Assembly (NCBI GenBank): GCA_031403955.1
Contig: JANNGR010000493.1
Location: 1 to 12,572, forward strand
DNA length: 12,572 nucleotides
From: CAISIP01 sp031403955
GTDB taxonomy: Bacteria > Pseudomonadota > Gammaproteobacteria > Burkholderiales > Burkholderiaceae_C
Direction of reading: 5' to 3'
How positions within the stretch are numbered: position 1 is the first letter of the stretch; the number at the start of each line of letters is the position of its first letter. A program made the translations under genes and the position numbers. This document shows, piece by piece, positions 7,200-12,572 of the stretch. The notes under the pieces were generated by a model. It saw only the letters and a program-made list of their open reading frames with translations. It made no database searches and was not told the origin of the DNA.

Positions 7200-8363
7200 T
7201 CAGTAGGACTTGGGCATGCCGCATCCGACCTGGGCAATGAAGTTCTTGCTCATCTCGTTGGTGACCGGCGCAAAGATGAGTTGACGGACATCCCGGTAAT
7301 AACGTTGCATGTGGTAATCCATCGTGAATCCGGCGCCGGCCATCACGCGCATGCCACGATCCGTGGCGCGAAATGCCGCTTCGGATGCGAACAATTTGGC
7401 CGACGCCGCATAAACCGAACAGTCCAGCCCCTGGTCCTGCATCCATGCCGCGCGATAGGTTGACAGTTGCGCCAGATCGAGCTCAACCAGAGTCTCCGCC
7501 AACTGGTGCTGCACCGCCTGAAACTGGCCGATCGGTCGCCCGAACGCCTTGCGGTCTAGGGCGTACCGATTGGCATCCTCCAGGGCGCCGCGACCTAGAC
7601 CGCTGCAGACCGCCGCCACAAAAATGCGCTCGTTGTTGAGGGTATCGATAACCGCATGCCAGCCCCGGTCGCGCTCTCCGATGATGGTGCTTTTGTGCAC
7701 GCGAACATCCTGGTACGACACGATGTAGGAATGCAGAAATCGCGATCCCAGCTTGGTGATCTTGTCGTAGCGGATGCCGGGGGTGTCTTTGGGTATGAGA
7801 AACACGGTGAGACCAAACGAAGGCTTTTTTGCATCCTTGCCGGTGCGCGCGACAACGAATACATAGTTCGCGATGTTGATCCCGGTGGTGTACACCTTGG
7901 AGCCATTGATCACGAAATAGTCTCCGTCTTCGCGTGCGACTGTTTTCGTGGCACCCAGGATGTCGGTTCCGCCATCCGGCTCGGTCATGGAAAGCGCGAA
8001 ATGGCACGCGCCGCTCGCCAGCTGTGGCAGAAACTCCTTGCGCTGCGCGTCGCTGCCATGGCGCTCCAGCGTGACGGCGCCAAAGCAGACATCCAGCCCG
8101 TAAGCCAGGGCGACGGTCGAACTATGCCTTGACAGCTCCTCCAGCACGATCACCTCTTCCATCACACCGCCGCCGGTGCCGCCGTACTGCTCGGAAATCG
8201 TCGCGCCCATAAGGCCAATCTCGGCCATCTTGGCGAGCAACTCCAGCGGGAACTCCTCGTTCTTGTCCCATTCGGCGACTTTATCCTTTGGCATCTCTTT
8301 CTCTACGAAGCGCCGTACAACATCTTGCAGCGCGCGCTGCTCATCGTTGAATCGAAAGTCCAT
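7200..8363 (-). CDS. Acyl-CoA dehydrogenase
   Basis: FAD enzyme that introduces an alpha,beta double bond into an acyl-CoA and passes electrons to ETF. In the 387 residues: N-terminal helical domain; FAD/substrate motif ALSMTEPDGGTD (123-134); middle beta domain with GSKVYTTG (154-161); C-terminal domain with RKAFGRPIGQFQAVQH (271-286) and YYRDVR (355-360). The Glu of the usual Y-E-G-T motif is missing (here FAPVTNE, 364-370). A Glu at 245 in NNERIF lies where isovaleryl- and long-chain-type enzymes keep their catalytic base. I start at ATG 8363-8361, where the conserved MDFRFNDEQ begins. An open frame extends 51 codons further upstream, but that part is AT-rich promoter DNA with a possible -10 box inside it. 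First gene of the operon. Confidence 0.93.
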   Translation of the reverse strand: MDFRFNDEQRALQDVVRRFVEKEMPKDKVAEWDKNEEFPLELLAKMAEIGLMGATISEQYGGTGGGVMEEVIVLEELSRHSSTVALAYGLDVCFGAVTLERHGSDAQRKEFLPQLASGACHFALSMTEPDGGTDILGATKTVAREDGDYFVINGSKVYTTGINIANYVFVVARTGKDAKKPSFGLTVFLIPKDTPGIRYDKITKLGSRFLHSYIVSYQDVRVHKSTIIGERDRGWHAVIDTLNNERIFVAAVCSGLGRGALEDANRYALDRKAFGRPIGQFQAVQHQLAETLVELDLAQLSTYRAAWMQDQGLDCSVYAASAKLFASEAAFRATDRGMRVMAGAGFTMDYHMQRYYRDVRQLIFAPVTNEMSKNFIAQVGCGMPKSY

Positions 8364-8388
8364 GAAAACCCCGCTCAGTTGCTGGTAC

Positions 8389-8417
8389 TTAAAAATTGTA
8401 CCACCAAGTAATAAAAT
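8389..8417 (+). promoter_or_regulatory. Possible promoter of the divergent thioesterase
   Basis: TTAAAA (8389-8394) and TAAAAT (8412-8417) are 17 bp apart and overlap the opposing promoter. The leader to the thioesterase ATG would be about 115 nt. AT-rich DNA gives such matches easily, so confidence is low. Confidence 0.25.
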
Positions 8418-8425
8418 AATTCCAA
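8395..8425 (-). promoter_or_regulatory. Predicted promoter of the eight-gene operon
   Basis: On the minus strand TGGTACAAT gives an extended -10 (TACAAT at 8400-8395, one mismatch to consensus, with TG one base upstream). TTGGAA (8425-8420) is a 4/6 -35 at a long 19-bp spacing. It would start RNA near 8388, about 25 nt before the acyl-CoA dehydrogenase ATG. This lies in the only AT-rich stretch of the region. Prediction by eye only. Confidence 0.4.
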
Positions 8426-8428
8426 GTA
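8404..8428. repeat. Direct repeat CCAAGTA x2, candidate operator
   Basis: CCAAGTA occurs at 8404-8410 and again at 8422-8428, 18 bp start to start. Both copies lie within the overlapping divergent promoters, on nearly the same helix face. This is a plausible regulator site for the operon and thioesterase. No regulator gene is present in the window. Confidence 0.35.
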
Positions 8429-8491
8429 GTTTTTGCGCGTTGTCGATCGCGGCGCGGCGCCGGGTCGAACTGGCGTTATGCTTCGCGTCTA

Positions 8492-8510
8492 CCGGCGCAT
8501 CGTGCGCCGG
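8492..8510 (+). repeat. Perfect hairpin in the thioesterase leader
   Basis: CCGGCGCA (8492-8499), loop TCG, TGCGCCGG (8503-8510): a strong 8-bp stem ending 29 nt before the thioesterase ATG. It could affect mRNA stability or translation. There is no T-run, so it is not a terminator. Confidence 0.5.
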
Positions 8511-8539
8511 CGTCATGGCCTTACCGCGGGACTGAGCCT

Positions 8540-9358
8540 ATGTTGCGAAATACCACCGAAGTATTGCCCGCCAGTGCCTTTTCGTCGGTGGACAACGGCG
8601 CCTTTCGCGCCAGTTTTCTGACCCGCGGTCTGTGGAACCCGAATCACCAGCACGCCGGCCCAGCCATCGCGCTGGCGTGCCGTGGAGTTGAACTGGCGGC
8701 GCGGCGGCATGGACTGACGCACCTGGCCCGGATTACCGCCAACCTGCTTCGCCCGCTGCCGATCGGCGATCTCACGCTCGCGGTGGCGACCGACTATGCC
8801 GGCCGCAATGTTGGCCACTTCTCGGCCCGGCTGATGGCCGTCGGCAAGGAAGTCGCGCGGTTCACGGCGCTGGTCCACCGCGAGCACGCTATGCAGGTTC
8901 CCGAGGGCCTGGCTGGCCACCCGTTGCCGCTGGCACCGAAAACATGGGACGATTCGCAACCGGCCATCTTTCCGTTCGATGACCAGCATCTTGGCTACTC
9001 GGACCTGGTCGAGGTGCGTATTGCCCGCGGCACTTTCTTCAAAGGACCGTGTGCGGTATGGTTCCGCATGCGCCATCCGTTGTTGGACGACGAGCAGCCC
9101 AGTGTCTACCAGCGCGTCGCGGTGGTCGCCGATTCCGGCAACGGCATCAGCGCGGTGCTCGATTTCAAGCGCTACAGCTTTGTCAACTCAGACCTGACCA
9201 TCAACCTGTTGCGCCGCCCGGTCGGCGAATCGATCTGCCTCGATGCGCGCACCCATCTCGGCCCAAACGGCTGTGGCCATGCCGAATCGACGATTTACGA
9301 CCAGCATGGCCTGATTGGCCGGGCCCTGCAGACCCTCGCGCTCGGAACCTATCCGTGA
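8540..9358 (+). CDS. Acyl-CoA thioesterase-like protein, double hotdog (TesB/4HBT_3-like)
   Basis: Probably hydrolyses an acyl-CoA to the free acid and CoA. The 272 residues divide into two hotdog halves. The N-terminal half (about 15-120) has the long helix segment HAGPAIALACRGVE and the RITANLLRPLPIGDL strand. The C-terminal half (about 140-272) has the characteristic DSGNGISAVLDFKRY, FVNSDLTINL and ICLDARTHLGPNG segments of this family. This family has no simple catalytic triad visible in sequence, and many members are uncharacterised. The ATG is preceded by GGGACTGAG. It is divergent from the catabolic operon and shares its control region, so it may release CoA from dead-end intermediates of that pathway (inference). 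The gene appears intact; mobile debris begins just after its stop. Confidence 0.85.
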   Translation: MLRNTTEVLPASAFSSVDNGAFRASFLTRGLWNPNHQHAGPAIALACRGVELAARRHGLTHLARITANLLRPLPIGDLTLAVATDYAGRNVGHFSARLMAVGKEVARFTALVHREHAMQVPEGLAGHPLPLAPKTWDDSQPAIFPFDDQHLGYSDLVEVRIARGTFFKGPCAVWFRMRHPLLDDEQPSVYQRVAVVADSGNGISAVLDFKRYSFVNSDLTINLLRRPVGESICLDARTHLGPNGCGHAESTIYDQHGLIGRALQTLALGTYP

Positions 9359-9854
9359 ACAAGACGACCCTGCGCCGGGGTCCCAAGGGTTGCGACGCCA
9401 AGCTGCCCGCTGCGTGTCGAAGAAAGAGGCAGCAACGTCAACCAAACAAAGAGCAGGCGTGAAGACCTCGACCACATCACCGAACCCGACAGGGCAAGAT
9501 GGGGCGGCAGCGGCCAACACGCACCGAGCCTTGAAACAAGACGAAGTGACAGTGACAGTGACAACGCAACTGCTTGAAGTCGTGCTGGCCAGCGACAGCC
9601 AGGCGGCGGCAAACGGATGCTGGGAATCCCCACGCTCGTGGACCGGGTGATACAGCAGGCCGTATCCAACGGATTGAGGAACGTCGTGGGCAGGGGTAGT
9701 GTGTCGTGGTTTCCTTCGACATGGCCAGCCATGAACTGTTGATGGGTTTGCTGGGGCGAACCATCCGCGACAAACGGCTGCTGGCCCTGATCGGACCCGC
9801 ATCGTGGGTGGTGTGGGGGCGTCGGTTAGAAGCCGTTGCCTACCCGATTCGGCA
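9359..9854. other. Junction region between the operon and the accessory island
   Basis: About 500 bases with no intact gene. The first half (9359-9570) has no recognisable content apart from a short tandem repeat, GTGACA three times (9546-9563). The second half holds the decayed reverse transcriptase described separately. Open frames crossing it on either strand do not resemble proteins I know. Confidence 0.6.
9575..9815 (+). pseudogene. Remnant of a group II intron reverse transcriptase/maturase
   Basis: Two pieces of a bacterial group II intron RT survive in different frames. The first (about 9595-9660) reads RQPGGGKR followed by MLGIPTLVDRVIQQAV, the conserved RT0-RT2 region. The second (about 9706-9810) reads VSFDMASHELLMGLL then RTIRDKRLLALI, matching the FDxVNHDxLM...RIxDKRLLxLI block of RT3 to early RT4. 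The stretch that should lie between (the SYGFRPGR region and the first catalytic Asp) has been deleted or scrambled, and everything after RT4, including the YADD motif, thumb and maturase domain, is gone. No intron domain V was found nearby. The piece is a non-functional fossil on the strand opposite vapC. Confidence 0.75.
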
Positions 9855-10280
9855 TCACGGTTTTCTGGCCCGCGCTTTGGCCGGCCAGACTGACAACAGG
9901 CAGTGCTTTGCAGCATGACCAAAGTCTTTGTCGGTCGTCAGCAGCGTCAGCTCGTGGCGTATGCAAAGCTGAGCAAGCAGGGCATCGATAGTGCCCACCT
10001 GTACGCCCGCTCTGCGGCAGACGTTCCGGATTCCTGCCGCGCCAACGTGATCGTCCCGGTCTGGCTGTATGAGTGGGAGAGCAGTAAACCGTTGAACGAT
10101 CTGTGCTTGCGCCTTCGGTCCGGAGAAGCCTTGGAGAAGTTCTTGGAGGACGAGTCCCGTAGTGACAACGACCTCGTTTCCCAGGAGTGCGTCTTCAAGG
10201 GCTTGAACCTCGGGCGCACCCGCTTCAGCGTCTCGCCGCAGCGCCAAGGACCAGACACTCGTGTCGACGAGGATCGTCAT
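9855..10280 (-). CDS. vapC: VapC-type PIN-domain ribonuclease toxin
   Basis: Toxin of a type II toxin-antitoxin pair; PIN-domain enzymes cut RNA in a metal-dependent way, and the VapC group often targets tRNA or rRNA. The 141 residues show the four acidic residues of the PIN site: D6 in ILVDTS, E47 in LQELLQG, D99 in GTIDALLA, and D117 in LTTDKDF. Length is normal. The ATG (10280-10278) overlaps the antitoxin stop as ATGA, so toxin translation depends on antitoxin translation. The gene end abuts the group II intron remnant. Appears intact; the specific RNA target is unknown. Confidence 0.92.
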   Translation of the reverse strand: MTILVDTSVWSLALRRDAEAGAPEVQALEDALLGNEVVVTTGLVLQELLQGFSGPKAQAQIVQRFTALPLIQPDRDDHVGAAGIRNVCRRAGVQVGTIDALLAQLCIRHELTLLTTDKDFGHAAKHCLLSVWPAKARARKP

Positions 10281-10480
10281 GCGCGACGCGAACGCTCAGC
10301 CTTGTAGTCGTACAAGTCGTCCCATTCGAGCTTTCCGAGCAGTTCCGCGACGCGGCGCTGTTCGCGACGCGCAATGAACTCCTGCAGCGCCTTGGTGACG
10401 GCTGCCTTCTTGGTGCGTTCTCCGCTAATTTCAAGGGCCCGGTCCAAGAGGTCTGGGTCGATGGCAAGATTCGTGGCCAT
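10277..10480 (-). CDS. vapB: VapB-type antitoxin (ribbon-helix-helix)
   Basis: Antitoxin that should neutralise the adjacent VapC and repress the shared promoter. From ATG 10480-10478 it has 67 residues. The N-terminal half (ATNLAIDPDLLDRALEISG...TKKAAVTKALQEFI) looks like a ribbon-helix-helix DNA-binding fold. The C-terminal tail, with LLGKLEWDDLYDYK, resembles the toxin-wrapping GxxxxDxDYDYK tail of this VapB group. A perfect AAGGAG (10492-10487) lies six bases before this ATG and decides the start. An ATG two codons earlier (10486) is too close to it, and the longer open frame to 10633 runs through repeat DNA. Confidence 0.88.
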   Translation of the reverse strand: MATNLAIDPDLLDRALEISGERTKKAAVTKALQEFIARREQRRVAELLGKLEWDDLYDYKAERSRRA

Positions 10481-10486
10481 GTGCAT

Positions 10487-10492
10487 CTCCTT
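10487..10492 (-). promoter_or_regulatory. Ribosome-binding site of vapB
   Basis: AAGGAG on the minus strand, six bases from ATG 10480-10478. It fixes the antitoxin start. Confidence 0.7.
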
Positions 10493-10509
10493 GTGTGGAA
10501 GTCTACACA
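10492..10509. promoter_or_regulatory. Candidate VapB operator (imperfect dyad)
   Basis: TGTGTGGAA|GTCTACACA is an 18-bp dyad matching in 7 of 9 positions per arm. It lies directly upstream of, and touches, the vapB ribosome-binding site. Ribbon-helix-helix antitoxins commonly autoregulate through such a palindrome. No convincing -10/-35 pair was identified. Confidence 0.35.
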
Positions 10510-10568
10510 TGTTTCCGGCAAGGCGCCAGCGTGTCATCAACGCGGTGGTTCCAGTGTTGACAACGCTT

Positions 10569-10800
10569 TGGCATGAATTGATGCTGCGATGAAACGAGGA
10601 ACAGACTGCACATCTACCGTCGGCCTGTTGCACATGTTGCGTGCGGACCCAGATACGGAGCGCTGCGGCTCACGGCCTGCCTGCGCAGGGCGGGACCGCG
10701 CGACGAATCAGCGGCTCTGACGCTGAGCCGCTCGGTGGGTCCCCATTCCGATCCCGTGATCCCGTGGTAATCACCGCACTCCGGTGCAATGAATACGAAG
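10569..10800 (+). repeat. Left arm of a long inverted repeat flanking the IS
   Basis: Matches the reverse complement of about 12070-12230. The outer 50 bases agree at 48 positions. Further in, the two align with small indels through the GTGCGGACCCAGATACG segment, then (after an extra segment here) through CCGCTCGG and GTGGTAnTCACCGCA, ending around GGTGC...AAGG. No protein is recognisable in it. Confidence 0.8.
10658..10725. repeat. Palindrome-rich insert present only in the left arm
   Basis: About 68 bases that the right arm lacks, followed by a matching sequence. The segment contains CCTGCGCAGG (10680-10689, perfect palindrome), GCGGCTC twice (10665-10671 and 10711-10717), and AGCGGCTC/GAGCCGCT (10710-10717 with 10725-10732, 7-nt loop). 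It resembles a REP-like or small palindromic insertion. Confidence 0.45.
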
Positions 10801-10886
10801 GGACTTCCCACTTCCAGGTAACGGCATCAAGTGCCAAGATTGGTTCTGGAAAGTCAATCTAAAACCTTTTTTGAAGGAGAAGTCCC

Positions 10887-11972
10887 ATGAGCGAGATTAC
10901 ACGAGTTGGCGCCGATCTGGCAAAACGCGTCATACAGGTTCACGCCGTTGATGCACCGGGCAAGCTGGTAACCAACCGAACCCTTGCGCGCGACAAATTC
11001 TTGCCCTGGTGCGCACAATTGCCGCCGGGCTGCATGGTGGCCATGGAAGCGAGTTCCAGTGCCCACCACTGGGCTCGTCGGCTGGTGGCAATGGGTCTGG
11101 ATGCGCGCATCATCGCCGCCCACCTGGTGGCCCCTTACCGGCTGCAGGGCAAGTCCGGCAAGAACGACGCCAACGACGCTGCTGCCATCTGCGAGGCCGC
11201 CAGCCGACCGCAGATGCACTTCGTGCCGATCAAGACCGTGGAGCAGCAAAGCATGTTGTGCATCCACCGCCTGCGCGAAGGGTTCAAGGAAGAACGCATT
11301 GCCTGCACCAACCGCATTCGCGGACTGCTGGCGGAGTTCGGGCTGGTGTTCGCGCAAAAGCCCGCCGTGCTGCGTCAAGCCCTTCCCGATGTCATCGAGG
11401 ATGCCACCAACGAGCTCGGTGGCCTGGCCCGCCTGGCGCTGCAACGCGCCCAGACGCAGTGGCAGGAATTGGATACCCATCTGGCCTGGTGTGACGAGCG
11501 CATCGCTGCACATCTGAAGAGCAATGAACAGGTGCGCCAGGCCGAACAGCTCATGGGCGTGGGGCCAGTGACCGCATCTGCGGTGGTGGCCACCGTGGGT
11601 GACTTCAAACAGTTTCGCAACGGCGCGCAGTTCGGTGCCTGGCTGGGCCTGACGCCAAAGCAGAACTCAAGCGGGGGCAAGAACAACCTGGGCGCCATCA
11701 CCAAACGCGGCGACATGTATTTGCGCATGCTGCTGATCCAGGGCGCCAAGTCGGCGGTGATGACGGCGCACAATCGAGACGACCCGATCTCCTGATGGGC
11801 GCATGCCTTGAGAGAGAAGTCGGGCTGGCAAAAGGCGGTGGTGGCGCTGGCCAACAAGAACGCGCGCATCCTGTGGGCTGTGTTCGTGCGTGGCAAGGCA
11901 TTTGATGCGCGCCACGTGAGTGTGAAGCCAACGACCGTAGTGTTGCCTACGGGCGAAATGGCACCGGCATAG
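10887..11972 (+). pseudogene. IS1111-group transposase interrupted by one in-frame TGA
   Basis: DEDD transposase/recombinase that moves the element, guided by an RNA in known members. A strong AAGGAG (10874-10879) precedes ATG 10887. In the first part (302 residues) I see the RuvC-like DEDD residues D10 (GADLAK), E54 (AMEASSS), D94 and D97 (KNDANDA); the CEAASRPQMHFVPIK stretch of this group; and the C-terminal Transposase_20 domain with LMGVGPVTAS, a Ser pair at 261-262 and KRGDMYLRMLL. TGA 11793-11795 then stops it in DPIS*WAHALREK. The same frame continues with KAVVALANKNARILWAV to TAG 11970-11972, giving 361 residues if the stop were Arg (CGA to TGA is one transition). The catalytic residues precede the stop, so a shortened product could still form. 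Confidence 0.88.
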
Positions 11973-12068
11973 CCGGGCCTGAGAGAGAAGATTTCTTATT
12001 GTTGATTTCCTGCCAGACGTGAACTCAAAGATGCAGTGAACAGGTCAGACCGGCGGTGGGTGAACTCG
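11973..12068 (+). ncRNA. Candidate guide RNA (seekRNA/bridge RNA) region of the IS
   Basis: IS1111-group elements are known to encode a guide RNA in the non-coding stretch after the transposase gene. Here that stretch has about 96 bases with TGAGAGAGAAG at 11980-11990, AAGATTTCTT (short stem), GGTCAGACC, and a direct repeat GTGAACTC at 12019-12026 and 12060-12067. The copy of TGAGAGAGAAG at 11809-11819 lies inside the gene. No fold was computed; the call rests on position and family knowledge. Confidence 0.4.
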
Positions 12069-12069
12069 A

Positions 12070-12230
12070 CTAACCCTTTGTGGCACCGATTGCGGTGAAT
12101 ACCACGGAATGTGAATGGAGCCCCGCCGAGCGGTTCGTATCTGGGTCCGCACGGCAACATGCCAGTGCAACAAGGCCGACGGTAGATGTGCAGTCTGTTC
12201 CTCGTTTCATCGCACCATCAATTCACGCCA
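12070..12230 (-). repeat. Right arm of the long inverted repeat
   Basis: Reverse complement of the left arm. From 12230 inward on the minus strand it reads TGGCGTGAATTGATGG and continues to CAGATACG (about 12137). It then joins CCGCTCGG directly, without the 68-base segment of the left arm. It fuses to the IS91-type coding remnant at about 12231. Confidence 0.8.
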
Positions 12231-12572
12231 CTGCCAGGAATACCGTTGATCAAGGAAGAAAACCGAAACCTGTACCGCGGCGTGATTCAAGAGGGTGACA
12301 TCCTGCGCTGCGCGGATGGTAAGGTCACGTTCCGCTATCGCGACAGTGCCAGCGGCAAGAACACGACGCGCACCGTCAGTGGAGCGCACTTTTTGTGGCT
12401 GGTGTTGCAACACGTCTTGCCCAAGGGATTTCGGCGCTCACGCAACTTTGGCTTGCTCCATCCCAATTGCAAGCACCGGCAGCGGCTGACGCTGTTGCGC
12501 ATGGGGCTCAAGCCCAGCGCGATGGCGCCCTGCACGCCGGGCATGCAGCCATCTACGCAGCCACGATTGAGC
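12186..12572 (+). pseudogene. C-terminal part of an IS91-type transposase, running off the window
   Basis: An open frame with no stop before the right edge reads NLYRGVIQEGDILRC, then GKVTFRYRDSASGK, then FLWLVLQHVLPKGFRRSRNF and GLLHPNCK. This is the conserved C-terminal block of IS91-family (Y2, HUH) transposases, which mobilise DNA by rolling-circle replication. In intact members it is preceded by RYLSRYLYRGV and, further upstream, by the two catalytic tyrosines. Here the homologous part begins only at about 12262, and upstream sequence is the right repeat arm, whose ATG at 12186 happens to be in frame. So the N-terminal half, including the HUH and Tyr residues, is absent. The Pro/Ala-rich tail agrees with family members that end in a Cys cluster. 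Truncated and probably inactive. Confidence 0.75.

Larger units (their letters stand above)
10800..12068 (+). mobile_element. IS110-family (IS1111-group) insertion sequence, approximate limits
   Basis: Contains one transposase gene, a short 5' leader and about 100 non-coding bases after the gene. Ends are estimated from where the flanking inverted arms stop matching. A candidate subterminal inverted pair is GACTTCCCACTTCC (10802-10815) against GAGTTCACCCACCGCC read on the minus strand at 12067-12052, an imperfect match. The family has no terminal repeats and usually makes no target duplication, and none was seen. Exact ends are uncertain by tens of bases. Confidence 0.7.

Noticed and set aside
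8361..8516. Longer N-terminus for the acyl-CoA dehydrogenase (51 extra codons)
   Set aside because: The extra part covers AT-rich promoter-like DNA, and the family's N-terminus begins at MDFRFNDEQ.
9546..9563. GTGACA x3 as a CRISPR or regulatory array
   Set aside because: Only three 6-base units with no spacers; simple slippage is enough.
9188..9922. 244-codon minus-strand frame across the thioesterase end, the RT remnant and the vapC end
   Set aside because: It overlaps three better-explained features and shows no recognisable motif.
9600..10560. Intact group II intron
   Set aside because: No YADD motif, maturase domain or domain V structure could be found; only RT fragments remain.
10480..10633. 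Longer N-terminus for the antitoxin
   Set aside because: AAGGAG sits six bases before ATG 10480, and the extension runs through operator-like and inverted-repeat DNA.

Overview
The window reads as a piece of a high-GC proteobacterial chromosome. A beta- or gammaproteobacterium is likely from the style of the proteins and mobile elements, but there is no rRNA or other phylogenetic marker to settle it. It has two halves: an orderly catabolic operon on the left (about 137-9358) and an accessory region full of mobile-element debris on the right (about 9359-12572).

Left half. Eight genes on the minus strand, transcribed from about 8388 down to 137, form one tight operon. In order they are an acyl-CoA dehydrogenase, an AMP-forming acyl-CoA synthetase, the E1 alpha and E1 beta subunits of a thiamine-diphosphate-dependent 2-oxoacid/acetoin-type dehydrogenase, its lipoyl E2 acyltransferase, two small MaoC-fold hydratase subunits, and a dihydrolipoyl dehydrogenase (E3). 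Gaps are at most 27 nt, and several junctions are 4-nt ATGA overlaps. A double-hotdog thioesterase gene is divergent at 8540-9358 and shares the only sizeable, AT-rich intergenic region (8364-8539). The set can activate a carboxylic acid to its CoA ester, desaturate it, hydrate it, and cleave or oxidise something with a TPP/lipoyl complex. No 3-hydroxyacyl-CoA dehydrogenase or thiolase is present. One speculative pathway that fits is degradation of a 4-oxo acid: hydration of the 4-oxo-2-enoyl-CoA gives an acyloin that an acetoin-dehydrogenase-like complex could cleave. A branched-chain 2-oxoacid route is the main alternative.

Right half. After the thioesterase come the frameshifted remains of a group II intron reverse transcriptase (about 9575-9815). 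Next is an intact VapBC-type toxin-antitoxin pair on the minus strand (9855-10480). Then comes an IS110-family (IS1111-group) insertion sequence whose transposase carries one in-frame TGA at 11793-11795. This IS sits between two inverted arms of roughly 160-230 bp whose outer 50 bases match at 48 positions. The right arm runs directly into the C-terminal part of an IS91-type transposase that continues past the window edge. The non-coding stretch after the IS transposase is where a guide RNA (seekRNA/bridge RNA) would be expected.

No tRNA, rRNA or CRISPR array was seen.
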